A stretch of DNA of 5,364 nt from an uncultured Lysobacter sp. (GCA_902805755.1 CADCUA010000624.1:1-5364), one strand, 5' to 3'; positions 1 through 5,312 are shown, numbered from the stretch's first letter. Translations and numbers: made by a program. The notes: generated by a model not told the origin, from the letters alone.

Positions 1-1
1 C

Positions 2-997
2 GACGCGGGCATGTTCGACGTCAGCCACATGACGGTGGTCGACCTGCGCGGCGCGCGCGTGCGCGAGTTCCTCCGCCGGCTGGTTGCGAACTCCGTCGAC
101 AAGCTCAAGGTGCCCGGCAAGGCGCTGTACACCACGATGCTCAACGAACGCGGCGGCGTCGTGGATGATCTGATCGTGTACTTCCTCGGTGATGGATTTT
201 TCCGCCTCGTAGTCAACGCCTCCACACGCGACAAGGACCTGGCATGGATCGGCGCGCAGGCGAGCGCGTTCGATGTCGAGATCAGCGAGCGCCCCGAGTT
301 CGCCATGATTGCCGTGCAGGGACCGAACGCCCGCGCGAGGGCGATCGGCCTGCTGCGCGAGGACGACCGCGCACGCATCAACAAGCTCGGCCGCTTTGCC
401 GCAGCCGAAGCGCAACTCGTCGACGGTACGCCGCTCTTCATCGCGCGCACGGGTTACACCGGCGAGGATGGCTTCGAGATCGTCGTCGCCGAGTCGAGTG
501 CTGCAGCGCTGTGGAGCGCGCTGCTCGAAGCGGGCGTAAAACCTGCCGGCCTCGGCGCGCGCGATACCTTGCGCCTGGAAGCGGGCATGAATCTCTACGG
601 CCAGGACATGGACGAGGACGTATCACCGTACGAGGCGGCGCTGGGCTGGACCGTCGCGCTCGACGAAGATCGCGACTTCGTCGGCCGCAGCGTGCTTGAG
701 CAGCAGAAGCGTGACGGCGCCGCGCGCCAGATGGTCGGCCTGGTGATGGATGACAAGGGCGTGCTGCGTCATGGGCAGAAGGTGCTCACGCCGCATGGCG
801 AGGGCGAGATCCTCTCGGGCACGTTCTCGCCGACGCTGGGCAAGGCCATCGCGTTCGCACGCGTGCCGGCCGGTGATCTGCCGATCGGCAGCGCCGGCAA
901 TGTGCGCGTCGACATCCGCGGACGTGAAGTGCCGGTGCGCGTGGTCAGGTTCCCGTTCGTGCGCGAGGGCAAGCCGCAGGACGGCGTGCTCGAATGA
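2..997 (+). CDS. gcvT: Glycine cleavage system T protein (aminomethyltransferase), 5'-truncated by window edge
   Basis: GcvT transfers the methylene unit from the aminomethyl-lipoyl arm of GcvH to tetrahydrofolate, releasing ammonia, in the cytoplasm (EC 2.1.2.10). The reading frame is already open at base 2, which encodes Asp-Ala-Gly before the Met at 11. From memory of the E. coli protein (about 364 residues), roughly 42 N-terminal residues are missing, so Met at 11 is not the true start. Counting that Met as 1, hallmarks are MFDVSHM (1-7), GKALY (36-40), [10 protein letters not shown] (67-76, folate/active-site region), MIAVQGPNA (99-107), [10 protein letters not shown] (147-156), [18 protein letters not shown] (180-197) and the C-terminal beta-barrel signature [13 protein letters not shown] (270-282). 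Both the folate-binding GCV_T domain and the C-terminal barrel domain are present, with no frameshift. The TGA stop at 995-997 lies 86 nt before gcvH. The family is certain; only the missing 5' end is unknown. Confidence 0.97.
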   Translation, partial: DAGMFDVSHMTVVDLRGARVREFLRRLVANSVDKLKVPGKALYTTMLNERGGVVDDLIVYFLGDGFFRLVVNASTRDKDLAWIGAQASAFDVEISERPEFAMIAVQGPNARARAIGLLREDDRARINKLGRFAAAEAQLVDGTPLFIARTGYTGEDGFEIVVAESSAAALWSALLEAGVKPAGLGARDTLRLEAGMNLYGQDMDEDVSPYEAALGWTVALDEDRDFVGRSVLEQQKRDGAARQMVGLVMDDKGVLRHGQKVLTPHGEGEILSGTFSPTLGKAIAFARVPAGDLPIGSAGNVRVDIRGREVPVRVVRFPFVREGKPQDGVLE

Positions 998-1039
998 AAC
1001 CGGCGCGACGGTGCAATGTGCCGCGCGCGATACGCTGGT

Positions 1040-1045
1040 TACACT
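1040..1045 (+). promoter_or_regulatory. Candidate -10 element of a gcvH promoter
   Basis: TACACT matches the sigma70 -10 consensus at four of six positions and lies in the 86-nt gap between gcvT and gcvH. It predicts a start near 1052 and a leader of about 32 nt. No good -35 hexamer is found 16-18 bp upstream, so this is a weak call. gcvH may simply be co-transcribed with gcvT. Confidence 0.25.
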
Positions 1046-1083
1046 ATTGAACCTTCCCTCACACCTGCAGTACCGGAGCCCCC

Positions 1084-1479
1084 ATGAGTGAGATTCCCGG
1101 CGACCTGAAGTTCCTGAAGTCCCACGAGTGGGTACGCATCGATGGCGATGGCAAAGCGACGGTCGGCATCTCCGACCATGCGCAGGGCCTGCTCGGCGAC
1201 CTCGTGTATGTCGAGCTGCCGAATGTCGGCGACCGCGTCGAAGCCGGCAACGCCTGCGCCGTCGTCGAGTCCGTCAAGGCCGCATCCGATGTGTATGCGC
1301 CGGTGAGCGGCACCGTGACCGCAGTCAACGCGTCGCTGAGCGACAAGCCCGAGACGATCAACGAGGACGCTTACGGCGAAGGCTGGATCTTCACCGTCGA
1401 GCTGGAAGACACCGAGCAGCTCAACGATCTGCTGCCGCCCGACGACTACGCCGAGCTGCTCGAAAACGACGATCACTGA
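1084..1479 (+). CDS. gcvH: Glycine cleavage system H protein (lipoyl carrier)
   Basis: GcvH is the small lipoylated shuttle of the glycine cleavage system. Its lipoyl-lysine arm receives the aminomethyl group from the P protein, presents it to GcvT and is reoxidised by the L protein. The 131-residue product has the normal family length. Seen are the N-terminal [15 protein letters not shown] (9-23), the hammerhead segment GDLVYVELP (38-46), and the lipoylation motif [17 protein letters not shown] (60-76) with the acceptor Lys at 65. The C-terminal [11 protein letters not shown] (93-103) is also typical. The ATG at 1084 is preceded by GGAG at 1075-1078 with 5 nt spacing, and the family N-terminus fits this start. 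gcvT lies 86 nt upstream on the same strand. A strong terminator begins 27 nt after the stop, so gcvP is not part of this operon. No anomaly in sequence. Confidence 0.98.
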   Translation: MSEIPGDLKFLKSHEWVRIDGDGKATVGISDHAQGLLGDLVYVELPNVGDRVEAGNACAVVESVKAASDVYAPVSGTVTAVNASLSDKPETINEDAYGEGWIFTVELEDTEQLNDLLPPDDYAELLENDDH

Positions 1480-1505
1480 TCTCCGTCGCAGCGCTGCAAA
1501 CAAGA

Positions 1506-1533
1506 GCCGCCGGTGCCCCGGTGGCTTTTTTTT
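1506..1533 (+). terminator. Intrinsic terminator after gcvH
   Basis: An 8-bp G+C-rich stem, GCCGCCGG (1506-1513) pairing with CCGGTGGC (1518-1525) with one G-U, closes a 4-nt TGCC loop. It is followed by eight T residues (1526-1533). It begins 27 nt after the gcvH stop and ends the gcvT-gcvH unit. Confidence 0.93.
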
Positions 1534-1688
1534 CGCCTGATCGAAATGCCGCATGGCCGCCGAACCGGAACCTGCTTCGCAAGTGCATCTGTCATTCGCT
1601 CCGACATCGTCGGCCACGGGCCGCACCCGGCGTCGTGTGCGATTGATTGCGAGCACGTGTCGAACCGTGGCGTCATGGGAACTCGCAC

Positions 1689-1975
1689 GCATCGCATGCG
1701 GTTGAGCAAGCCGTGTAGTGTCGATGCATCGATCGGCCACTGTCCGCGTCGTTGAGACCCGTGCGCGGACCCCGTCGCGTGCTCTGCAAACCGGTGCAGC
1801 GGAACTGCAGAACGCCGCGGTCGAAGCACTGACAGTCGCGACCTGATGCCGGCACGTGTGGCTGCAGTTGCGCTGCGCTGCCTCGCGCACATGGCATGGC
1901 CTGCACCTCCGAACCATGTGCGTGGAGCATCGAACTCCGGATCGATTGCCGTGCGCGTCGCGTGCATCGCATGCG
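1689..1975. repeat. 12-bp exact direct repeat GCATCGCATGCG (1689-1700 and 1964-1975)
   Basis: The 12-mer GCATCGCATGCG occurs at 1689-1700 and again at 1964-1975 in the same orientation. Each copy contains the palindrome CGCATGCG, which appears a third time at 2267-2274. The repeats are probably part of the biased vocabulary of this interval rather than a mobile-element boundary; nothing between them resembles a transposase. Confidence 0.5.
1721..1732. repeat. 12-bp perfect palindrome TCGATGCATCGA
   Basis: A perfect 12-bp palindrome built around ATGCAT. One or two such sites are expected by chance in a window this size, so on its own it is weak evidence for an operator. It belongs to the group of dyads concentrated in the gene-less interval. 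Confidence 0.45.
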
Positions 1976-2177
1976 AAAAGCGTGAACATCATGTCGATGC
2001 AACCCATGCACAGATGCATTGCGACCACGCGACCGCGCAGCAATCGCTTCGAAAAGTTCGCGCAGTTGCGTGTGTTGCAGCGCGAAATGCATGTCGCGCA
2101 CGCTGTACGCGTGCAGGTCGCGTGCGCACGCCGTTCGCGTTCGAACAAGGTGCTCGTCGATGCAGTGCGTCGCGCGT

Positions 2178-2189
2178 GCTGCATGCAGC
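2178..2189. repeat. 12-bp perfect palindrome GCTGCATGCAGC
   Basis: A perfect palindrome containing two overlapping TGCA tetramers, inside the inverted-repeat bracket and 20 bp upstream of the 27-bp dyad. It may be a protein-binding site or simply a product of the local word bias. Confidence 0.4.
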
Positions 2190-2208
2190 GCCTCGAATGC
2201 GGTTGTCT

Positions 2209-2235
2209 TGAAACCCTTGTATATCAATGGTTTCA
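2209..2235. repeat. 27-bp interrupted palindrome, candidate operator or recombination core
   Basis: Outer arms TGAAACC (2209-2215) and GGTTTCA (2229-2235) are exact reverse complements. After a single C/T mismatch come inner arms TTG (2217-2219) and CAA (2225-2227) around a TATAT centre, giving ten paired positions centred on 2222. The hexamer GTTGTC flanks it as a direct repeat at 2202-2207 and 2238-2243. It is a local A+T-rich island in G+C-rich DNA. There is no T-tract after it, so it is not a terminator. The layout of paired arms around a short A+T-rich spacer resembles a regulator operator or a tyrosine-recombinase core site. No recombinase gene or tRNA is nearby. Confidence 0.5.
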
Positions 2236-2257
2236 GTGTTGTCGTTTGCACGTGGCT

Positions 2258-2278
2258 GCAGCGCTTCGCATGCGCTGC
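2258..2278. repeat. 7-bp inverted repeat with 7-nt loop
   Basis: GCAGCGC (2258-2264) and GCGCTGC (2272-2278) are exact complements around a 7-nt loop, 22 bp downstream of the 27-bp dyad. In RNA it would form a stable hairpin. No T-tract follows. Confidence 0.4.
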
Positions 2279-2317
2279 CATCGCGCATCGCGCGGCGCAT
2301 CAATGCACAGCGAGCGA

Positions 2318-2330
2318 TGCTCGACGAGCA
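2318..2330. promoter_or_regulatory. Dyad TGCTCG-A-CGAGCA upstream of the 2337-2386 promoter
   Basis: Two 6-bp perfect arms around a single A, centred at 2324. The site lies 6 bp upstream of the A-tract that begins the promoter block and about 69 bp upstream of the predicted start. This is a normal place for an activator or repressor to bind. No regulator family can be named. Confidence 0.35.
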
Positions 2331-2336
2331 CCGTCG

Positions 2337-2386
2337 AAAAAAAATTGCAAGCATGTGTTGACACAAAAAAAAAGCGTGATTAGGTT
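2337..2386 (+). promoter_or_regulatory. Strong sigma70-type promoter with UP-element-like A-tract
   Basis: A perfect -35 TTGACA (2358-2363) is separated by 17 bp from TAGGTT (2381-2386), which matches the -10 consensus at three positions (TA at the start and the final T). A run of eight A (2337-2344) lies at about -56 to -49 relative to a start near 2393, where UP elements bind the RNA polymerase alpha C-terminal domain. A second run of nine A (2365-2373) fills the spacer. This is by far the most A+T-rich stretch in the window. The next gene downstream is the H1-like gene 380 nt away, so it either drives that gene through a long leader or makes a separate RNA. Confidence 0.5.
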
Positions 2387-2687
2387 TCGCGCAGACGCAT
2401 TCATGCGAGAACGAGTGAGCCAATCCATCGCGACATCGCGCTGCACGCCGCCCATCTCCGCCCGGATACACACATCGGTGGGAGCGGGCTCACTGTCCCT
2501 CCGAAGAAAATCGAGCCCGATAGCGATGCGCGCTCAGGGCAACAACTGCAACCGTGAGCTGCATGTCCGCCTCCATGCGATGGAAGAGCCGGCATGCGTG
2601 ACGGCACCACGATCCGGGGCATGCGTACACATGCCTCTCACGCCTGCGCCCGAGGCAGGTCGATACCGAATCCGATCCGGCGCGAAT

Positions 2688-2716
2688 TTGCGCTGGCGGT
2701 GGGTCGCGGGTATTTC
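2688..2716 (+). promoter_or_regulatory. Alternative proximal promoter of the H1-like gene
   Basis: TTGCGC (2688-2693) and TATTTC (2711-2716) are spaced 17 bp apart and each match three consensus positions. They predict a start near 2723 and a leader of about 50 nt. The -10 overlaps the loop and right arm of the 2705-2721 hairpin, so the dyad could be an operator. This is weaker than the distal promoter at 2337-2386. Confidence 0.2.
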
Positions 2717-2721
2717 CCGCG
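2705..2721 (+). repeat. Perfect hairpin CGCGGG-TATTT-CCCGCG upstream of the H1-like gene
   Basis: A 6-bp all-G/C stem with a 5-nt loop, 54 nt before the H1-like start codon. It has no T-tract, so it is not an intrinsic terminator. It could be an operator overlapping the proximal promoter or a leader-stabilising stem. Confidence 0.4.
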
Positions 2722-2774
2722 GCACTGTTTCACTGGGCCGTATCCCCGATTGACCACTGACCAGGAGCCATCCC

Positions 2775-3365
2775 ATGGCCACGAAAAAAGCTGCCACCAA
2801 GAAGTCCGCCGCCAAGAAGGCGACGAAGAAGAGCGCGACCAAGCGTGCTGCGACGAAGTCCGCAAGCAAGAAGGTCGCGAAGAAGTCCGCTGGCCGGACC
2901 GCCGCCAAGAAGGCGACGAAGAAGTCCGCGGTGCGCAAGTCGGCGACGAAGAAGGCCGCCAAGAAGGGTGCATCGCGCGTAGCGAAGAAGTCCGTCGCGA
3001 AGAAGGGCGGAGCACGCAAGGCCGCCGGCAAGAAGGCTGCGACGAAGAAGTCGGTAACGAAGAAGTCGGCGGCCAAGAAGGCCACCAAGAAGATCGCCAA
3101 GAAAGCGACGAAGAAGGCGACCAAGAAGTCTGCCGGTTCGCGCGGCAGCAAGTCCGCCGGTCGCGTAGCGAAGAAGTCGGCCACGAAGAAGTCGGCTGCG
3201 AAGTCGGCGGGCAGGAAGAGCGCGGGTCGCGCCACCAAGTCGGCAGGTCGCTCCACCACGCGCAAGTCGGCTGACGGCGCTGCGAAGAAGTCGACGCGTC
3301 GCGTCTCGAAGTCGACGTCCGCGGCGCCGACCGCGATGCCTGCGACTCCGGCGCCGATGATCTGA
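2775..3365 (+). CDS. Histone H1-like lysine/alanine-rich nucleoid protein
   Basis: The 196-residue product resembles the bacterial histone H1-like (HC2-type) proteins that bind DNA non-specifically and condense the nucleoid. By my count it has 56 Lys, 51 Ala and 13 Arg against one acidic residue (Asp167), and no Leu, Glu, aromatic, Cys or His. It is presumably intrinsically disordered until bound to DNA. Residues 1-118 are KK-dyad repeats (TKKSA, AKKAT; 20 of 23 dyads). Residues 119-160 switch to SAGR repeats (at 127, 144, 149, 156; one earlier copy at 38). Residues 183-196 form an uncharged Ala/Pro/Thr/Met tail. ATG 2775 is supported by AGGAG at 2763-2767 with 7 nt spacing. The gene stands alone with its own terminator. 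Repeat number in such proteins is known to vary between strains (for example Bordetella BpH1), so length is not diagnostic. Family assignment rests on composition and repeats, since no globular domain exists. Confidence 0.9.
   Translation: MATKKAATKKSAAKKATKKSATKRAATKSASKKVAKKSAGRTAAKKATKKSAVRKSATKKAAKKGASRVAKKSVAKKGGARKAAGKKAATKKSVTKKSAAKKATKKIAKKATKKATKKSAGSRGSKSAGRVAKKSATKKSAAKSAGRKSAGRATKSAGRSTTRKSADGAAKKSTRRVSKSTSAAPTAMPATPAPMI
2784..3190 (+). repeat. Imperfect AAGAAG-based coding repeats inside the H1-like gene
   Basis: The KK-dyad block is encoded by short imperfect repeats of the type GCG-ACG-AAG-AAG-TCG and GCC-AAG-AAG. Lys is encoded almost always by AAG. Such arrays can expand or contract by slippage or recombination in units of whole codons, so the length is likely to differ among relatives. 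Confidence 0.7.
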
Positions 3366-3370
3366 TCGAG

Positions 3371-3382
3371 CGCGAGCTCGCG
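3371..3382. repeat. 12-bp perfect palindrome CGCGAGCTCGCG after the H1-like stop codon
   Basis: It starts 5 nt after the stop codon and 13 nt before the terminator stem. It may be only sequence bias, or a small extra dyad at the 3' end of the transcript. Confidence 0.35.
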
Positions 3383-3395
3383 AAAAGTAGCATCC

Positions 3396-3434
3396 AACCC
3401 CCTTCCCGCAGCCCAGGCGGGGAGGGGGTTTTTT
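3396..3434 (+). terminator. Intrinsic terminator of the H1-like gene
   Basis: A 14-bp stem pairs AACCCCCTTCCCGC (3396-3409) with GCGGGGAGGGGGTT (3417-3430), with one G-U and a 7-nt loop. Six T residues (3429-3434) end it, two of them inside the stem. An outer exact pair CATCCAA (3391-3397) and TTGGATG (3436-3442) lies just outside, so the dyad continues past the T-tract. It begins about 30 nt after the H1-like stop codon. Confidence 0.94.
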
Positions 3435-3442
3435 ATTGGATG

Positions 3443-3802
3443 TGGATCCGGTTGGACGGGCCGAGCGTTGCACGTCTGTCACGGGATTGATGGTCGATCG
3501 AAGGCATTGCCGGGTTCGGTTCGAGTACGGGGTATCGGACTGCTTCGGACAACGCAGTGATCAAGGCGTGTCGCATGAGCCAGCCCGAGTCATTCGGATG
3601 TCTCCGCACACGGACTTCCGGTCGGTGGCCTGATGCAGGCATGCGGGGCCGACCATTCACGGCGACGACTGGCTGGTCAGTCATGTCGGACACACCACGT
3701 CCAGCGTCGTGTCTGATGGATACAGCGCGACAGCACTGCATTGGCCACGAGCGGGCGCTGGTGATCTGCTACTCCCCTCGTGCATAAGCAGGGCGGGCGC
3801 AC
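3443..3802. other. Gene-less interval between convergent transcription units
   Basis: About 360 bp between the H1-like terminator and the minus-strand terminator of the serine hydrolase gene. Open frames of 65-102 codons exist, but none has a ribosome binding site or a recognisable product. Two structured spots are visible. One is a nested inverted repeat, GTCGG/CCGAC (3621-3625, 3649-3653) around GCCTG/CAGGC (3628-3632, 3636-3640). The other is TCGGACAC/GTGTCTGA with one G-U (3686-3693, 3709-3716). No tRNA cloverleaf could be built here. Confidence 0.5.
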
Positions 3803-3831
3803 AAAAAAATGGCGGCCCTGTGGCCGCCATT
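3803..3831 (-). terminator. Intrinsic terminator of the serine hydrolase gene
   Basis: Read on the minus strand, a perfect 10-bp stem (AATGGCGGCC with GGCCGCCATT, 3822-3831 and 3808-3817) with a 4-nt loop is followed by a run of seven T (complement of A 3803-3809). It lies 21 nt past the TAA stop of the hydrolase gene. As there is no T-tract on the plus-strand side, it works only in the minus direction. Confidence 0.94.
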
Positions 3832-3851
3832 CCTTACAACCGATCAATGCC

Positions 3852-5225
3852 TTAGAACGGGGCAGCCGTCGCTTTCGCTGCGCTGCCGCCGGGGCCTTGG
3901 TCGATCGGCGCGCCGCCTGCGTAGATCGTGGGCTCGTCGAAATCGAAATTCATCCAGCGCTGGTCGGGCAGGCCGAGTGCGCGGTCGAGGATCGTCGGCA
4001 GCAGACCGGTGGGCAGCGAGCTTTCGCTGTTCCACATCAGCGCGATGCCGAAATCGCGGCCGGGCAGCATCGCGATCACGCCGCGATAGCCCTGCACCGC
4101 GCCGCCGTGGAAGACCATGCGATGGCCTGCATAGTCATACACGCGCCAGCCCAGACCGTATCCCGCCGTGTTGACGCGTTGACGGCGCCATGCGGAGCCG
4201 TTGCGCTCGCTGGGCGTTTCCACCAGCGGCTGGTGCAGCGTGGCGAGTAGCGGTGCCGGCAGCACGTCCGGACGATGACCGGTGTGCGCAAGCAGCCACT
4301 GCGCCATGTCGCTCGCACTGGCATTGACGCCTGCCGCCGGCGCGACCTGGTAGTAGGTCGGCTTCGGCGCGACCGATACCCAGCCATTGCCGCCGCGCAC
4401 GTGCGGACGCGCCCAGCGTGCGCTCGCCTGGATGCCTTCGAGCCCGAGGCTCGCGTCGTTCATGCCGAGCGGCTTGAGCAGCCGGCGCTGGACCTGTTCG
4501 TTGTAGAACGAGCCGGTGGCGCCGAACACGATGTCGCCGATCAGGCTGAAGGCGATGTTCTGGTACGCGTAGCAGGTGCCGGGCTGGCACTGCAGCGGTG
4601 CGTTCGCGAGTTTCTGCGTCAGCGTGCGGTAGTCCGTGTAGGACTCCAGCTCGCGGTCGTAGGCATTGCGCGACAGGCCGACGCGGTGGCTCAACACGTC
4701 CGCCACCGTCAGCTGCTGGCTGGCGTTGCGATCGCGCAGGGTGAAGCTCGGCAGGTACTGCGTCACCTTGGTGTCCCAACGCAGCGTGCCGTCATTGACC
4801 AGCAGCCCGGCCATCGTGCCCGCGAACCCCTTGGAGAGCGACGCCAGGCGGAACACCGTGTGTCCGTCCACGGGCTCGGCGGCGCGCACGTCGGTGATGC
4901 CGTAACCGCGAGCGCTCAGCACCTTGCCGTTGTGCACCAGCGCCATCGCCAGACCCGGAATCTTCTGGTCGGCCACGAGCTGTTGCGCCATCGATTCGAA
5001 CCGGGCCACGTCGAAGCCGGCCGGCAGCGGATTGGCATTTGCACGCGCTGCATGCACCGCGCCGGTCGTTGCCGTTGCCGGCGCGGTGGACGGCGTCCAG
5101 CGCAGCGTCGACGTCTGTGCGCCCGAGCCAAGCGTCATCGTGAGCAGGCAACCAAACGTCGCCACGCGCGCAACATTGCGGCGGGACATCCGTGAAGAAG
5201 CTTCGGGGTGCACGTGGTTGTTCAT
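3852..5225 (-). CDS. Exported serine hydrolase, beta-lactamase (class C/PBP4*-like) fold
   Basis: This 457-residue protein belongs to the broad serine beta-lactamase/DD-peptidase/esterase family (COG1680, Pfam Beta-lactamase). Numbering from ATG 5225, the three active-site motifs are present: SLSK (Ser129 nucleophile, Lys132), YQN (Tyr221, Asn223) and HGG (373-375) in place of KTG. The conserved VLSHRVGL stands at 177-184. Further fold signatures are GYGITD (107-112), FRLASLSKGFAG and GYGLGWRVYDY (355-365). An N-terminal Sec-type signal (SRRNVAR, then ATFGCLLTMTLGSGA) predicts export. Cys213 and Cys218 (CQPGTC) could form a disulfide. The Gly/Ala tail after about residue 436 looks disordered. 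Start is uncertain: TTG 5249 adds 8 residues, ATG 5189 removes 12 and gives a compact signal peptide. I chose 5225 because the candidate promoter leaves almost no leader for TTG 5249. Substrate (beta-lactam, peptidoglycan peptide or ester) cannot be read from sequence. Confidence 0.93.
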   Translation of the reverse strand: MNNHVHPEASSRMSRRNVARVATFGCLLTMTLGSGAQTSTLRWTPSTAPATATTGAVHAARANANPLPAGFDVARFESMAQQLVADQKIPGLAMALVHNGKVLSARGYGITDVRAAEPVDGHTVFRLASLSKGFAGTMAGLLVNDGTLRWDTKVTQYLPSFTLRDRNASQQLTVADVLSHRVGLSRNAYDRELESYTDYRTLTQKLANAPLQCQPGTCYAYQNIAFSLIGDIVFGATGSFYNEQVQRRLLKPLGMNDASLGLEGIQASARWARPHVRGGNGWVSVAPKPTYYQVAPAAGVNASASDMAQWLLAHTGHRPDVLPAPLLATLHQPLVETPSERNGSAWRRQRVNTAGYGLGWRVYDYAGHRMVFHGGAVQGYRGVIAMLPGRDFGIALMWNSESSLPTGLLPTILDRALGLPDQRWMNFDFDEPTIYAGGAPIDQGPGGSAAKATAAPF

Positions 5226-5266
5226 CGCGTTTGGATACCTGCGTGGCAAGCCCGGGGGAGGAATCG

Positions 5267-5272
5267 ATTCTA
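5267..5272 (-). promoter_or_regulatory. Candidate -10 element of the serine hydrolase gene
   Basis: On the minus strand TAGAAT matches the -10 consensus at five of six positions. It predicts a start near 5260, about 35 nt before ATG 5225. No clear -35 hexamer lies 16-18 bp upstream, so an activator may be needed, or the match is chance. Confidence 0.3.
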
Positions 5273-5312
5273 GACTGCAGAATCAATGCTTTGGGGCGCT
5301 TTGTTGTTCAGC

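Larger units (their letters stand above)
2149..2332. repeat. 12-bp exact inverted repeat pair bracketing 184 bp
   Basis: GGTGCTCGTCGA at 2149-2160 recurs as its exact reverse complement, TCGACGAGCACC, at 2321-2332. Between the arms lie a 12-bp palindrome (2178-2189), the 27-bp dyad (2209-2235) and a GCAGCGC/GCGCTGC hairpin (2258-2278). The right arm also overlaps a local dyad, TGCTCG-A-CGAGCA (2318-2330). The arrangement could be the ends of a small non-autonomous element, a long RNA stem or paired protein-binding sites. No flanking target-site duplication was identified. Confidence 0.45.
1534..2336. other. Gene-less interval with unusual word composition (TGCA-rich)
   Basis: About 800 bp follow the gcvH terminator without a convincing gene on either strand. 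Open frames exist on both strands, but their products are dominated by Arg, Cys, His and Ala, show no family motif and lack a convincing ribosome binding site. The self-complementary tetramer TGCA occurs 21 times between 1584 and 2348, about once per 36 nt. In the rest of the window I count roughly once per 200-250 nt. GCATGCG and related words recur (for example at 1694, 1969 and 2268). Alternating purine-pyrimidine runs of 12-13 bp occur at 2104-2115 and 2119-2131. Possibilities are a regulatory or structural DNA region, an undescribed RNA, or decayed sequence. Confidence 0.5.
2393..2774 (+). other. Possible long 5' leader or RNA between promoter block and H1-like gene
   Basis: About 380 nt with no recognised gene. 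Visible are a compact dyad CGCAT-TC-ATGCG (2396-2407) at the predicted transcript start and a 7-bp inverted repeat CGGGCTC/GAGCCCG (2485-2491 and 2513-2519). A 6-bp hairpin CGCGGG-TATTT-CCCGCG lies at 2705-2721. An uninterrupted frame runs from ATG 2403 to TGA 2753 (116 residues), but it has no ribosome binding site, only about two thirds G or C at third codon positions, and no family features. I do not call it a gene. No match to a known riboswitch class was recognised; a glycine riboswitch was considered and not found. Confidence 0.35.

Noticed and set aside
2209..2235. The 27-bp dyad as an intrinsic terminator or a XerCD dif site
   Set aside because: There is no T-tract on either strand and the stem is too A+T-rich for a terminator; the arms and spacer do not resemble the dif consensus I know.
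1039..2281. Long minus-strand open frames (up to 381 codons) across gcvH and the gene-less interval
   Set aside because: One runs antisense through gcvH, and in the interval the products are rich in Arg, Cys, His and Ala with no motifs or ribosome binding site. Open antisense frames are common in G+C-rich DNA.
2461..2550. Possible glycine riboswitch, because glycine cleavage genes are nearby
   Set aside because: The conserved glycine riboswitch core is not visible, the segment lies downstream of gcvH rather than upstream of gcv genes, and a terminator separates them.
1534..2774. CRISPR array or insertion sequence in the large gene-less interval
   Set aside because: No regularly spaced repeats and no transposase reading frame are present; the repeats seen are isolated pairs.
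2534..3482. Minus-strand frames of 250-287 codons over the H1-like gene, rich in Phe/Ala/Asp/Leu or Arg/Leu/Gly
   Set aside because: They are the antisense of the AAG-rich repeats; the repetitive composition removes stop codons. The plus-strand frame has a good ribosome binding site and a known protein type.
3505..3530. GGTTCGAGT resembling a tRNA T-loop
   Set aside because: The flanking bases do not pair into a T stem and no acceptor, D or anticodon stem can be built around it.
3433..3741. 102-codon minus-strand frame between the H1-like gene and the hydrolase gene
   Set aside because: It ends inside the H1-like terminator T-tract, has no ribosome binding site and its product matches no family I recognise.
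4275..5195. 306-codon plus-strand frame opposite the serine hydrolase gene
   Set aside because: The minus-strand product carries all three serine hydrolase motifs and a signal peptide, and a terminator follows it. The plus frame is its shadow.
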